Assembly: GCA_045600105.1 (NCBI GenBank)
Contig: JAZRXG010000013.1
Span: forward strand, 1-22,885
Direction: 5' to 3'
Source of the DNA: UBA1206 sp045600105
GTDB lineage: Bacteria; Bacillota; Clostridia; Oscillospirales; CAG-382
DNA: 22,885 nucleotides
Shown here one piece after another: positions 13,288 to 21,776 of the stretch. A model generated the notes under the pieces. It was not told the DNA's origin and searched no databases. It saw only the letters and a program-made list of their open reading frames with translations. The translations under genes and the position numbers were made by a program. Within the stretch, counting starts at the first letter, position 1; the number at the start of each line of letters is the position of its first letter.

Positions 13288-15250
13288 AATAACGATAGCC
13301 CCGAAGGCGGGGTTCTGCCCGGGAGTCAAGCGCGCCGTTTCCCTGCTCGAAGCAGAGCTTGAAAAAGGCGAAAGGGTCTACTGCATCGGTGAAATAATCC
13401 ACAACAATATGTATAACAAGTCGCTCGGGGAACGCGGGGTGAAGATAATCACCGCCGACGATATCGATTCCGTCCCCGATGACGGCGTGATATTCATCCG
13501 CGCTCACGGCGAAGAAAAGAGCGTCTACGAGAAGCTCGCGTCGGGCAGGCACCGCTTCGTCGACGCCACCTGCACCTACGTCAAAAAGATACATTCCATC
13601 GTGCGCGACAATTCGTCGGACGGCAGCGTCTGCGTCATCCTCGGAGACGAGAACCACCCCGAGGTCAGAGGAATACGGTCGTTCGCGGCAAACGGATATT
13701 TCACGTTCCATTCGGCAGACAGCGCAGCCGAAAAGGTAAAAGAGCTCGAAAACGACGGAAAAAGACATTTTTCGGTGTCGCAGACGACGTTCAGCACGCT
13801 TGAATGGAAAAAATTCAAAAACAATTTGAAAAATCTATATACAAACGGGAATTTTTTTGATACAATATGTTCCGTGACGGAAATGCGGCAGAGCGAGGCG
13901 AACGAGCTTTCGAAGTCCGCCGACGCCGTCATCGTAGTCGGAAGCACAAAAAGCTCGAACACGATGAAGCTTTTCGACATCGCGAAAGCAAACTGTCCCG
14001 ACACTTTCCTTACGGAAAACGCGGAAGGTCTTGCGCCGTATAAAGACAGGATAAAAAACAAACAAAACACAGTAATAATTGCCGGCGCATCTACTCCCGG
14101 CATTATAATACAGGAGGTAAAAAAAGCAATGACAGACACCGTAAACGAAGAACTCAGCTTCGCGGAACTTTTGAACCAGTCGTTCAAAACCTTAACTACA
14201 GGAGAAAGGGTAACAGGCACAATTCTTGCCATCACACCGGCAGAAATAAAGGTCGATCTCGGAACCAAGCATACGGGCATTCTTCCGTATGATGAGATTT
14301 CCGCCGACGGCAACGTTGATATGGATGCTTTCCACGTCGGCGACGCCATCGAGGTAGTTTGCACCAAGTTTTCGGATGTCGAAGGAACGGTCATGCTTTC
14401 CAAGAAGCGTCTTGACGAAGCCAAGAACGCTGCCATGGTATCCGACGCCGCGGAAAACGGCGAAATTCTCCACGGCACCGTCAAAGAAGTCGTCAAAGGC
14501 GGCGTTATAGTCAACGTCAGCGGCATTCGTGTGTTCGTTCCCGCCGCACAGTGCGGACGTGAAGGCACCGATCTCGAAGCTCTCAAGAACACCAAAGTTC
14601 CCGTTAAGATCCTTGAGTACAACGCACAGAGAAAACGCGCCGTCGGTTCCATCCGTTCCGCGGCAAGAGTCGAAAGACAGGCTCGCCTCAACGAGTTCTA
14701 TTCTTCCATCGAAGTCGGTCAGAAGATGACCGGTACCGTTCGTTCCATCACCAATTTCGGCGTATTCGTCAACCTCGGCGCTGCCGACGGCATGATCCAC
14801 GTTTCCGAAATTTTCTGGGGCGTTCCCCGCAATCCCGCAGACGTTTTCAAGGTCGGCGACACCGTTGAAGTCTTCATCAAAGACATCGACCGCGAAAGAG
14901 AACGTATCTCCCTCGGCTACAAGACCGAAGAGACCAATCCCTGGTACATCTTCAACCAGAAATTCAACGAAGGCGACGTTGTCAACGTCACCATCGTCAG
15001 CCTTATGCCCTTCGGCGCGTTCGCCGAGATCATCCCCGGCGTTGACGGCCTCATCCACTGCTCTCAGATCGGCAAGAAGTTCGTTCCGAACCCCGCTTCC
15101 GTTCTTAAAGTAGGCGACAAGGTAGACGTCAAGATCACCGCCATCGACAACGAAAAGAACCGCGTAAGCCTCTCAATGAGAGCCCTTCTCGAAGGTGAAG
15201 AAGCCGAAGAAGAAGCTGCTGCTCCCGCAGAAGAAACCGCTGCCGAATAA
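13280..15250 (+). CDS. ispH: Fused 4-hydroxy-3-methylbut-2-enyl diphosphate reductase (IspH) and S1 RNA-binding protein
   Basis: This 656-aa fusion has residues 1-283 as IspH, the last enzyme of the MEP isoprenoid pathway. It carries the three [4Fe-4S] cysteines C13 (GFCPGV), C98 (DATCTYV) and C197 (DTICSVTE), the substrate residues H41, H76 and H126, and catalytic E128 (NHPEV). Residues 284-656 resemble ribosomal protein S1, with four S1/OB domains starting near 308, 394, 480 and 565 and an acidic Ala/Glu tail. Such fusions are known in Clostridia. No Shine-Dalgarno precedes the start, which lies inside the end of plsC, so coupling is likely. A strong internal ribosome binding site before residue 284 suggests the S1 part is also made alone. 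Confidence 0.95.
   Translation: MAEITIAPKAGFCPGVKRAVSLLEAELEKGERVYCIGEIIHNNMYNKSLGERGVKIITADDIDSVPDDGVIFIRAHGEEKSVYEKLASGRHRFVDATCTYVKKIHSIVRDNSSDGSVCVILGDENHPEVRGIRSFAANGYFTFHSADSAAEKVKELENDGKRHFSVSQTTFSTLEWKKFKNNLKNLYTNGNFFDTICSVTEMRQSEANELSKSADAVIVVGSTKSSNTMKLFDIAKANCPDTFLTENAEGLAPYKDRIKNKQNTVIIAGASTPGIIIQEVKKAMTDTVNEELSFAELLNQSFKTLTTGERVTGTILAITPAEIKVDLGTKHTGILPYDEISADGNVDMDAFHVGDAIEVVCTKFSDVEGTVMLSKKRLDEAKNAAMVSDAAENGEILHGTVKEVVKGGVIVNVSGIRVFVPAAQCGREGTDLEALKNTKVPVKILEYNAQRKRAVGSIRSAARVERQARLNEFYSSIEVGQKMTGTVRSITNFGVFVNLGAADGMIHVSEIFWGVPRNPADVFKVGDTVEVFIKDIDRERERISLGYKTEETNPWYIFNQKFNEGDVVNVTIVSLMPFGAFAEIIPGVDGLIHCSQIGKKFVPNPASVLKVGDKVDVKITAIDNEKNRVSLSMRALLEGEEAEEEAAAPAEETAAE
13838..13866 (+). 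promoter_or_regulatory. Candidate internal promoter inside ispH
   Basis: TATACA (13838-13843), a 17-bp spacer and TACAAT (13861-13866) with the extended TG motif lie in a strikingly AT-rich patch (about 13800-13866) of an otherwise GC-rich coding region. It resembles the cmk promoter (TGATACAAT in both) and would drive the downstream S1 part. The -35 box matches consensus at four of six positions. Confidence 0.4.
14112..14131 (+). promoter_or_regulatory. rpsA: Internal ribosome binding site at the IspH/S1 junction
   Basis: AGGAGGT (14112-14118) is followed 10 bases later by ATG (14129-14131), in frame at residue 284, exactly where IspH homology stops and S1 homology (MTDTVNEELSFAELLNQSF) starts. 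It would yield a free 373-aa four-domain S1 protein. The spacing is slightly long for an optimal site. Confidence 0.6.
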
Positions 15251-15282
15251 TTCTTTTCAGAGTAATCAAAAAGCAAAAGAAA

Positions 15283-15316
15283 TCACCCGAAAGCATCGTT
15301 TTCGGGTGACTTTTTT
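15283..15316. terminator. Terminator after ispH/S1, probably bidirectional
   Basis: A 10-bp perfect stem, TCACCCGAAA (15283-15292) with TTTCGGGTGA (15300-15309), has a 7-nt loop. It is followed on the plus strand by CTTTTTTG and on the minus strand by TTTCTTTTGC. It ends the cmk operon and may also serve the convergent nitrilase-GDPD gene. Confidence 0.88.
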
Positions 15317-15320
15317 GTTG

Positions 15321-15412
15321 ATTGAAAATTGCAAATACCAAATGGCAGATCGAGGTGATGATTTCCGCGCGATATCGCACGGAAATCATTTCAATAATTT
15401 TTAATTTTCAAT
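15321..15412. repeat. Palindromic MITE/REP-like hairpin element
   Basis: The core is an imperfect palindrome at 15358-15389: ATGATTTCCG pairs with CGGAAATCAT around a one-base mismatch and the perfect palindrome GCGATATCGC (15 of 16 pairs). It is flanked by an outer inverted pair, ATTGAAAATT (15321-15330) and AATTTTCAAT (15403-15412). Hairpins and AATTTTCAAT tracts of this style recur in intergenic regions of Oscillospirales genomes (recollection, not searched). The last codons and the stop of the nitrilase-GDPD gene lie inside it. Confidence 0.6.
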
Positions 15413-17028
15413 TTGCGATTTGAAATCGCGCTGTCAAGCGCGGCGTATTCGTTCGTGAGTATCGTATCAATGCCCATTGCGAGGTACTTTTCGGCTTCGT
15501 CGGGGTCGTCCGACCAGAAGAGATTGCAGACAAGCCCGTGTTCTTTTGCGCGTTTCACGGTGCTTTCGTCAAAATATCCCTTGACAAGCTGCACCTTTCT
15601 GCAGCCCGTACGGAGTGCGCGGTCGATAATGTCGCCGTATCGGGGAGCGCTGCCGCCCATGCAGCGGCAAAGATACGGCGCCTTTGACGCAAGACGTCTG
15701 TGGAGCGATTCGCTGACCGTCATTATATAGACGTGATCCCTGCAGTCGTATTTGTCGATGAGGCGGATGAGCTCGTCGAGCATCCCGTCGTCGAATATCT
15801 CTTCGTTTCGTCCGAACTCCTCCTCAAACGACTTGAGGTGGATGTTCATTATCGTATGGCAGGCGAAGCGTTCGAGTATCTCCTCAAACGTCTGTATACG
15901 CAGTCCCCTGAAATGCGGCGACCAATACGAGCCGAAATCGAGCTTTTTGAGTTCGTCGAGCGTGTAATCCCACACGTTCCCGTGACCGTCCGACACGTTT
16001 TCGAGCTTGTATGTGTGGACTGACACCCACTTTTTGTCTTTTGTATGCCATAGATCAAACTCGATCTCGTCGGCGCCCATACCGACGGCGGCGCCGAAGG
16101 CGGGCATGGTGTTTTCGGGAGCGACCGCCGAAAAGCCGCGGTGAGCACAAAGACGAGGATACGGGAGCTCGGCGTCCGACGGCACTATCGCGCTGCCTGC
16201 CGGACGGTACTGCCACGGGCGGCGCCCTTTTTCGATATATTCCCAGTGCGCTGAATCGGGGTTGCCGTAGCCCGCGGGCTTATAATACTTGCTTTTCGGG
16301 TCAAAAATGACGGCAATGCTGCCGAAGCGGCTTTTCATATTCGCGAGCACTTCCCCGTTCGGCGACACCGCCATCGTGCCGCCGCAGACTCCGCTTGCTT
16401 CGTCAAAGCGGATGCACGAACGCAGGACGTACGCGTTGGTCTGGTAGGCGAGGAAGCGGCATATTATCTCGGTCGCCTCGTGCGTGTCGCTTCTCTGATG
16501 CGAGCAGCCGATGATGACGTCAACGTCATAACGCGCAAGACGCGAGAACGCCTCGTAAAAATAGAAATCGTAGCAGGTCATGAAGCCGTACCTCACCCCG
16601 TCCACGGTAATGACGTAAGGCTCGTCGTGACCGAAGGTGTAGGCGTATTCGAGGGCCTTCTTTTTGCTTTCGGCGTGCGGCAGGTGCATTTTGCGGTATC
16701 TGCCCACGATCTCCCCGTTTTTGTCTATGGCAAAGGTGGTGTTGGCGTAGTTGTTTCCCGTTTTGTCGAGCGCGTTGACGAAGACGAGGCACGAGCACCT
16801 TTTTGCGGTGGTGACGCATTTTTCCATAAGGCGGTCAAAATATTCGTCGTGAAATCTCAGCGTTTCCTCACGCGTCGATGCCACGCACGGCACGTCGCCG
16901 TATTCGGGCAGAACGATGATATCCGTGTCCGAAGCGCATTTGTCGAGCTCCGCGAGTTTATATTCAAAAAGCTCGTCCGCTCTTGACCGGTCAGCCGAAT
17001 ACGGCGGCTGGATAAGTATCGCTTTCAT
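15391..17028 (-). CDS. Nitrilase-superfamily amidohydrolase fused to a glycerophosphodiester phosphodiesterase domain
   Basis: This 545-aa protein has no signal peptide. Residues 1-270 are a carbon-nitrogen hydrolase with its Glu-Lys-Cys triad: E42 (VLPEYG), K113 (YRKMHLP) and C152 (FMTCYDFYF). Residues 292-530 are a GDPD-type barrel. It has H296 (CAHRGF), E305 (APENTMPAF), E323/D325 (EIEFDLWHTKD) and H338. The usual HD after the second histidine is HT, and the position of the third metal ligand (usually IEIK) reads IHLK (H397). Metal use or substrate may therefore differ. Each half could cleave one bond of a glycerophospho-N-acyl compound, but that is speculation. The start has GGGGGA upstream and a strong promoter at 17070-17098. 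The last ten or so residues (SNRKLKIKNY) come from the hairpin repeat, not the enzyme fold. Confidence 0.88.
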   Translation of the reverse strand: MKAILIQPPYSADRSRADELFEYKLAELDKCASDTDIIVLPEYGDVPCVASTREETLRFHDEYFDRLMEKCVTTAKRCSCLVFVNALDKTGNNYANTTFAIDKNGEIVGRYRKMHLPHAESKKKALEYAYTFGHDEPYVITVDGVRYGFMTCYDFYFYEAFSRLARYDVDVIIGCSHQRSDTHEATEIICRFLAYQTNAYVLRSCIRFDEASGVCGGTMAVSPNGEVLANMKSRFGSIAVIFDPKSKYYKPAGYGNPDSAHWEYIEKGRRPWQYRPAGSAIVPSDAELPYPRLCAHRGFSAVAPENTMPAFGAAVGMGADEIEFDLWHTKDKKWVSVHTYKLENVSDGHGNVWDYTLDELKKLDFGSYWSPHFRGLRIQTFEEILERFACHTIMNIHLKSFEEEFGRNEEIFDDGMLDELIRLIDKYDCRDHVYIMTVSESLHRRLASKAPYLCRCMGGSAPRYGDIIDRALRTGCRKVQLVKGYFDESTVKRAKEHGLVCNLFWSDDPDEAEKYLAMGIDTILTNEYAALDSAISNRKLKIKNY

Positions 17029-17069
17029 TATTTTATTATCCCCCGTTTACCTGACGTTTCTTTTATAAA

Positions 17070-17098
17070 ATGATATCACAACGCACGCCCGTTGTCAA
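17070..17098 (-). promoter_or_regulatory. SigA-type promoter of the nitrilase-GDPD gene
   Basis: On the minus strand a perfect TTGACA (17098-17093), a 17-bp spacer and TATCAT (17075-17070) with an extended TG motif. The leader is about 35 nt. Confidence 0.85.
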
Positions 17099-17267
17099 CG
17101 GTCGTCAGCTGAAGCGGATTTTTGATTCTTTCGTAAAAAGTATGCAAAATAATGCGGAAAACCATGTAATTTTTCTTTTTTCTTGCGGGTATTGATAACA
17201 GAAGGGCAAAAAAACGAATGTTAATGAAAAATTAAGCAATCAAACCGCCTGACGCGCACGATTTTGA
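17099..17267. other. AT-rich spacer between divergent promoters
   Basis: This is the middle of the 312-bp gap between the divergent nitrilase-GDPD and 1452-aa genes. It holds A/T tracts (TTTTTCTTTTTTC, CAAAAAAAC) that could act as UP-element or bent DNA upstream of the strong rightward promoter. I see no ORF with a ribosome binding site, no tRNA and no convincing hairpin. Confidence 0.4.
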
Positions 17268-17296
17268 TTGACATTTGCATTTTGCGCTGATATAAT
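17268..17296 (+). promoter_or_regulatory. Perfect-consensus SigA promoter of the 1452-aa protein gene
   Basis: TTGACA (17268-17273), a 17-bp spacer ending in TGA, and TATAAT (17291-17296). Both boxes match consensus at all six positions, the spacing is optimal and the -10 is extended. The leader is about 38 nt and carries AAAGGGG before the start codon at 17341. Confidence 0.92.
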
Positions 17297-17340
17297 CACA
17301 ATGAGAGCAAATAAAAATAAAATCAAAAGGGGAAACGAAA

Positions 17341-20300
17341 ATGGACAAACAAAGAACATCGGGACTCACCAGAGCCGAACAGGAGCTGCTTGATTCTTAC
17401 AACCGTATGATCGCGCAGAACGGTTGGCTCGACGGCCCCGGCACCGCAGACGCAAAAAGCAAAATCAAAGCAGGCTTCAGGCAGAAGCTCGGCAAAGTAG
17501 GCGAAGGACACTATTACAACTATATGCTTCTGGTCCAGAAGAGCAGCGAGGCCCGCAAGCTTGAAGAAAGCGGAGCCGCAAAGCCGGCAGGCACTGAAGA
17601 AGTATCGAAATACTATGAAGAGCTTAAAATCCCCGAATACGAAGACGCCTTTTCCGCGGCAAAAAAAGCCGTTGACAGTGAAGAGACCGCCGTGAAGAAG
17701 GATATGCAGCAGGTCCGCATCGAAGCGGAATACAAGGCAAAGCAAATCGAAGACGCCGCGCAGGTGATCCTCAACTGGGACGAAAAGTATAAAAAGGCAT
17801 TTGAGGAAAACAAGGAGCCGGAGATCTACGACGAAACCCTCGAGAACATAAATAACGCTCCGCTGCAGTATAACCTCATCAAGGAGAGACCGGTTTTCAC
17901 CAAAAATCTGGATGACATGCCCATCTATACCGGATTCGAGGGCGACCTTGAAAACATCAGATACGAGTTTTTCGAAAAAGATCTCGAGAACGCCAAAGGC
18001 ATCACGGGCGTTTCTTCAAGCGTCCTCAGCGAGATAGACCCCGACAAGCGTCTCAACATAAGAAACGCAAACGCGCTCGCCGTTACGACCGCCGCGCAGG
18101 AATTCATCAAAGCCGCCGGCAGCAACGGCAGCGTTGAGAAAAAAGTGGTAAAAGGAAAAGAAGTCGAGGTCAGAAAAGAGCTCACCATGAACGAAGAACG
18201 CGAGCTCATCCTCAAAGGTCTCGATATCCTCTGCCATCCGGCAATACGCTCCGCCAATATGCAGAACGCATCGCAAGCCAGAAAAGAGGACGAAAATTAC
18301 GCGATCAAGAACGACGTCTTCAAGATGATCCGCAAGCTTACGAGCGAAAGAGCGAAGGACCTTGATATGAGAGCCACGGACCCCGATATCAAAGGTCCGG
18401 ACGGGATCGAAAAAGCGTATAAATTCATATACGACAAAGCCGGCTACGAAGGAGTCGCGTATTATCAGTGGGTCACCTCCCTCAACGCGTCGCTCGACGT
18501 TATGCTTTCCCGCAACAAGCTGGACCGTATGGAAGCGCATCTCGAGGTGGGCAGCCATTACCGCAAGGCTCTCAGCCATTATTACAACGACAAAGCCGAC
18601 ATCAACTATGCGGCTATGTCCAATTATGACAAAGAGATGAAAGATCTCAGCGATCTTGAAGCGAATGTCGCGAAGCTCGAAGCACAGTATCAGGAAGAAT
18701 ACGTCGGAATATCCAAAGACCGCAAAGAACGTTACGGTTACGCGGAAAAGCTGACAGAGTGGGAAAATACCGACGCCAGACTGCACCAAGAGCTGCTTGA
18801 GGCAGGAAAAAAGAGAAAAGCTCTTTTCAAATTGCAGTCCGACATAAAGCATGAAATAGAAAATACCGTATTGGAGATCGCGGAACATCAGGACAAGATC
18901 AACGATCTCTCCCGGCAGTCGGAAGCAGAAGCAAAGGAAATCAGCAGCAGCGTAGAAGAAGCCGAAAAAAATCTGGAAGAATACAGAAAAAACGTTTCGC
19001 AAAAGCTCAAAGAGATGGAAGACGGCACCTACGAGGATACGGTCAAAAGGATCAAAGAATGGACGGAAGACCAGGGTCTGTCTCTCGCATACGAGCTCGG
19101 AGACGCAAAGGATTATCAGAGCCTCCTCGGTGTCAGAAAAACTCTTGACGAATTCGAAAACGTCATCAAATCATACGAAGCTCACAGGCTTCTGTACGAA
19201 GCGGACGCTACGTCTCATTTCAAAGGTGAATTTCGGGCAGATCTGAAAATCGAGCCCGAACTGCTGCCGCAGAGTGAACAAGGATGCACCGCGCTCGGAC
19301 AAATGATCCAAACCGCGAATATTGCCAACCATATGCTGGGCAAGATCCTTGTCGACGTTGCCGTATCGTCGCGATTCTCAGATAAAGAAAACAAAAACGA
19401 AGCTTTTGAAGCCGCAAAGCAGAAAGCCATTTACCAGCTCGAAGTCCTTGACAAAACGTACAACTTCAAAAACATGTATATGGTGACCGGCGGGGTCCTC
19501 GACAATACCGAACAATCCAAAAATGATTTCAAGGAATTCTCGGAACGTTACGAGGCTGAACGCCAGGCCGCCAAAGAACGCGGCGTGAACCCCAACGATA
19601 TCGCGAAATCAGAATACCCCTATACCTATAAGACTTTAGCGGACTACATCAGAAACGCGAAAAACGAGGAAGAACTCACAAGCCAGCTGAACAATGCGCT
19701 CAGTTACGGTCAGGCTCACTGGAGAAAGCTGGACACCGTTTACCGTGCACAGTTGAAAGAAGCCAAGCTGAACATGGACAAGATCGCCGGAAAGATCATG
19801 CTAAACCTTCCCGAAGGCGTTACTCTTGACGAGATCGTCAAAAATTATGAGCAAAACAAAGGCAAAGAGAATTACGAAGACGCGCTCACCAAATTAAACG
19901 TAGTGTACGAACAAGCCGAAGCAGAACGTAATGAAGCGCAGAAAAAGGTCGACTCACTCAAGGGTATCCTCTCATACGTATACAAAAGCAAAAAGCTCAA
20001 AGACGCAGAGAAGGAGCTTGAGGACGCGGAGCGTAAATTCAGTGCCGCGGACAAAGTCCACGAAGCAGCGGTAACGGAATTCGGTCTTGATAAACTCCTG
20101 CCGCAGTACCTTGAAGCCAACGAACGCTACCAGGCGCTCAAAGATCAGCACGTTCAATGCGTACGTGAAAACGAAAAGAACATCACGTACAATTCAAAAG
20201 AATACATCGACTATCTTGCTCAAAGCTCCGAGCAGACGCAGAAATGGTACGAAGGACTCAAGGCCAACAGAGAGCATTTCGAAAAAGCCTGCAAGCAGCA

Positions 20301-21699
20301 GATGATCGACACTGCCGAAAAGGATTATCTCAACAGCCTGAAAAATATCGAAGCGACCGTGAACTCGCAGGCACAGGGCGTGATGACCGCCGTTGTCGAA
20401 GACGTCCTCAAGAAAAACGACAAGGGCAAAACTCTCGGCGAGCAGATACACGACGAATCCGTTAAAAAAGCCGCGTACGATAAAGTGCTCCAAAAATACA
20501 ACGAAAACCTTGTCAAGGTCGACGCGGCTATCCAGGAAGCGGATGCTGCCGTGAAAGCCGCCCAGAAAAACCTTGACGAAACGACAGCGGCAAACCAAAA
20601 AGAGAAAGCAAGACTCGAAAAGCTCTGCGACGATTACGTCAAGCAGAAAGCGCTCCTCTTCAACAAGCAGGGCATCATGAAAAACGAGCTGCCGAAGATG
20701 CTCGAATATTTCGAGGGTGCCAACGATCAGTACAAGAACCTCCGCAAGCTCCTTCCTCTGACCCCCGTGGAATCCGAAAAGCTCAAGCAGAAGGACGTAA
20801 AGCTGGAAGAGCTCGTTAACGGCAGACCCTCCAACGAATTCCGCGAATCGGTGGAAAAAGAGCTTCAGGGTTATTTCGCCGCGGCAAATCTGAAGCAGTT
20901 CAAGACAAGCAACTCCGACGATTTCACCAAAATGGTCAACGCCATCGGCAAAGCCATCGGCAAGGACCCCGTTGATAAATCCGGCAAGCCCAAAGCTCTT
21001 AAAGAACCGGATGAGGCGAAAAATTACTTCGACAAGGGATCCCTTGCCGATTGCCGCAAGAGACTCGAGGAGATCAAGCTCGCGGCGGAAAAATACATCG
21101 ACGCAAAGAGAGATCAGAAATGGATCCTCTTCCCGTCCGATCTGCGCGTTCACCGCCTGAACAACGCGATCTCTCTCGTCAACTACGTTGAGAACTGCCT
21201 TGACACGCTCACCGGCAACAAGAAAGAGTACAAGGTCGATGCCGAAAAAGTGAACGACCCGAAGAATAACACCGACCCCTACGGCATCAGCACAGCGAAG
21301 ACCGAAGTCGTCGGCAACGATAAAGGTCTTCTGAAAAGGCACGAAAATCTGCAGAACAACTTCAAATCCTTCATCACGATCCCGCATAACGAAGGAAACG
21401 TGTTCGAAGCCTACCAGTCCAAGGTCCAGGATCTCAATATGGGTATCAGCGAAAAATCGTCCAACAACAATATGCAGGCGTTCATCACCGCCGGACTCCG
21501 CCGTCTGAATAACGAACTCACCGCAACCGAATCCGCTCTTGACCCGAAAAATCAGTCCCTCAACAAAACCAAGGTCCATATTTACGTTGACAAAGCCGGC
21601 AGCGAAAAGCTGCAGCAAAACAACCAGAAAGAAAAAGGACTTATCAGTTCCCTTTTCGGCGCCGTCAAGGAAAAAGTCGTGGGATTGTTCAAATCATAA
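17341..21699 (+). CDS. Giant coiled-coil cytoplasmic protein of unknown function
   Basis: This 1452-aa protein has no signal peptide, no membrane helix, no cell-wall anchor and no P-loop (no GxxxxGKS/T), so it is not an SMC-type ATPase. It is almost wholly helical. Heptad-rich coiled coils are visible at about 430-560 (LSDLEANVAKLEAQYQEEYV, EAEKNLEEYRKNVSQKLKEM), 835-925 (KLKDAEKELEDAERKFSAAD) and 1050-1115 (EADAAVKAAQKNLDETT). A late segment (about 1235-1290: ADCRKRLEEIKLAAEKYIDA, then RVHRLNNAISLVNYVENCL) recalls helical modules in large uncharacterised Clostridia proteins, a weak impression. The last 20 residues form an amphipathic helix. The start is fixed by AAAGGGG eight bases upstream. 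It is transcribed alone from a consensus promoter and ends at a hairpin terminator. A scaffold or membrane-binding filament is possible; the function is unknown. Confidence 0.92.
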   Translation: MDKQRTSGLTRAEQELLDSYNRMIAQNGWLDGPGTADAKSKIKAGFRQKLGKVGEGHYYNYMLLVQKSSEARKLEESGAAKPAGTEEVSKYYEELKIPEYEDAFSAAKKAVDSEETAVKKDMQQVRIEAEYKAKQIEDAAQVILNWDEKYKKAFEENKEPEIYDETLENINNAPLQYNLIKERPVFTKNLDDMPIYTGFEGDLENIRYEFFEKDLENAKGITGVSSSVLSEIDPDKRLNIRNANALAVTTAAQEFIKAAGSNGSVEKKVVKGKEVEVRKELTMNEERELILKGLDILCHPAIRSANMQNASQARKEDENYAIKNDVFKMIRKLTSERAKDLDMRATDPDIKGPDGIEKAYKFIYDKAGYEGVAYYQWVTSLNASLDVMLSRNKLDRMEAHLEVGSHYRKALSHYYNDKADINYAAMSNYDKEMKDLSDLEANVAKLEAQYQEEYVGISKDRKERYGYAEKLTEWENTDARLHQELLEAGKKRKALFKLQSDIKHEIENTVLEIAEHQDKINDLSRQSEAEAKEISSSVEEAEKNLEEYRKNVSQKLKEMEDGTYEDTVKRIKEWTEDQGLSLAYELGDAKDYQSLLGVRKTLDEFENVIKSYEAHRLLYEADATSHFKGEFRADLKIEPELLPQSEQGCTALGQMIQTANIANHMLGKILVDVAVSSRFSDKENKNEAFEAAKQKAIYQLEVLDKTYNFKNMYMVTGGVLDNTEQSKNDFKEFSERYEAERQAAKERGVNPNDIAKSEYPYTYKTLADYIRNAKNEEELTSQLNNALSYGQAHWRKLDTVYRAQLKEAKLNMDKIAGKIMLNLPEGVTLDEIVKNYEQNKGKENYEDALTKLNVVYEQAEAERNEAQKKVDSLKGILSYVYKSKKLKDAEKELEDAERKFSAADKVHEAAVTEFGLDKLLPQYLEANERYQALKDQHVQCVRENEKNITYNSKEYIDYLAQSSEQTQKWYEGLKANREHFEKACKQQMIDTAEKDYLNSLKNIEATVNSQAQGVMTAVVEDVLKKNDKGKTLGEQIHDESVKKAAYDKVLQKYNENLVKVDAAIQEADAAVKAAQKNLDETTAANQKEKARLEKLCDDYVKQKALLFNKQGIMKNELPKMLEYFEGANDQYKNLRKLLPLTPVESEKLKQKDVKLEELVNGRPSNEFRESVEKELQGYFAAANLKQFKTSNSDDFTKMVNAIGKAIGKDPVDKSGKPKALKEPDEAKNYFDKGSLADCRKRLEEIKLAAEKYIDAKRDQKWILFPSDLRVHRLNNAISLVNYVENCLDTLTGNKKEYKVDAEKVNDPKNNTDPYGISTAKTEVVGNDKGLLKRHENLQNNFKSFITIPHNEGNVFEAYQSKVQDLNMGISEKSSNNNMQAFITAGLRRLNNELTATESALDPKNQSLNKTKVHIYVDKAGSEKLQQNNQKEKGLISSLFGAVKEKVVGLFKS

Positions 21700-21776
21700 G
21701 TTCCGCGCTTTCCGCCTGACCGACGCGCAAGCCAACGCAAAAGCAATACCGGATAACGCAAACGAACAAACGAACA

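Noticed and set aside
15358..15389. Palindrome as the terminator of the nitrilase-GDPD gene
   Set aside because: No T-tract follows it on the minus strand. The neighbouring hairpin at 15283-15316 is the better terminator.
20194..21618. 474-aa minus-strand open frame inside the giant gene
   Set aside because: It is the antisense shadow of coiled-coil codons (Leu/Phe/Val-rich mirror of Lys/Glu) without start signals.
17341..21699. Giant protein as an SMC/Rad50-type ATPase or a phage tape-measure protein
   Set aside because: No Walker A or B motif was found and there are no membrane segments or phage neighbours. The gene stands alone.
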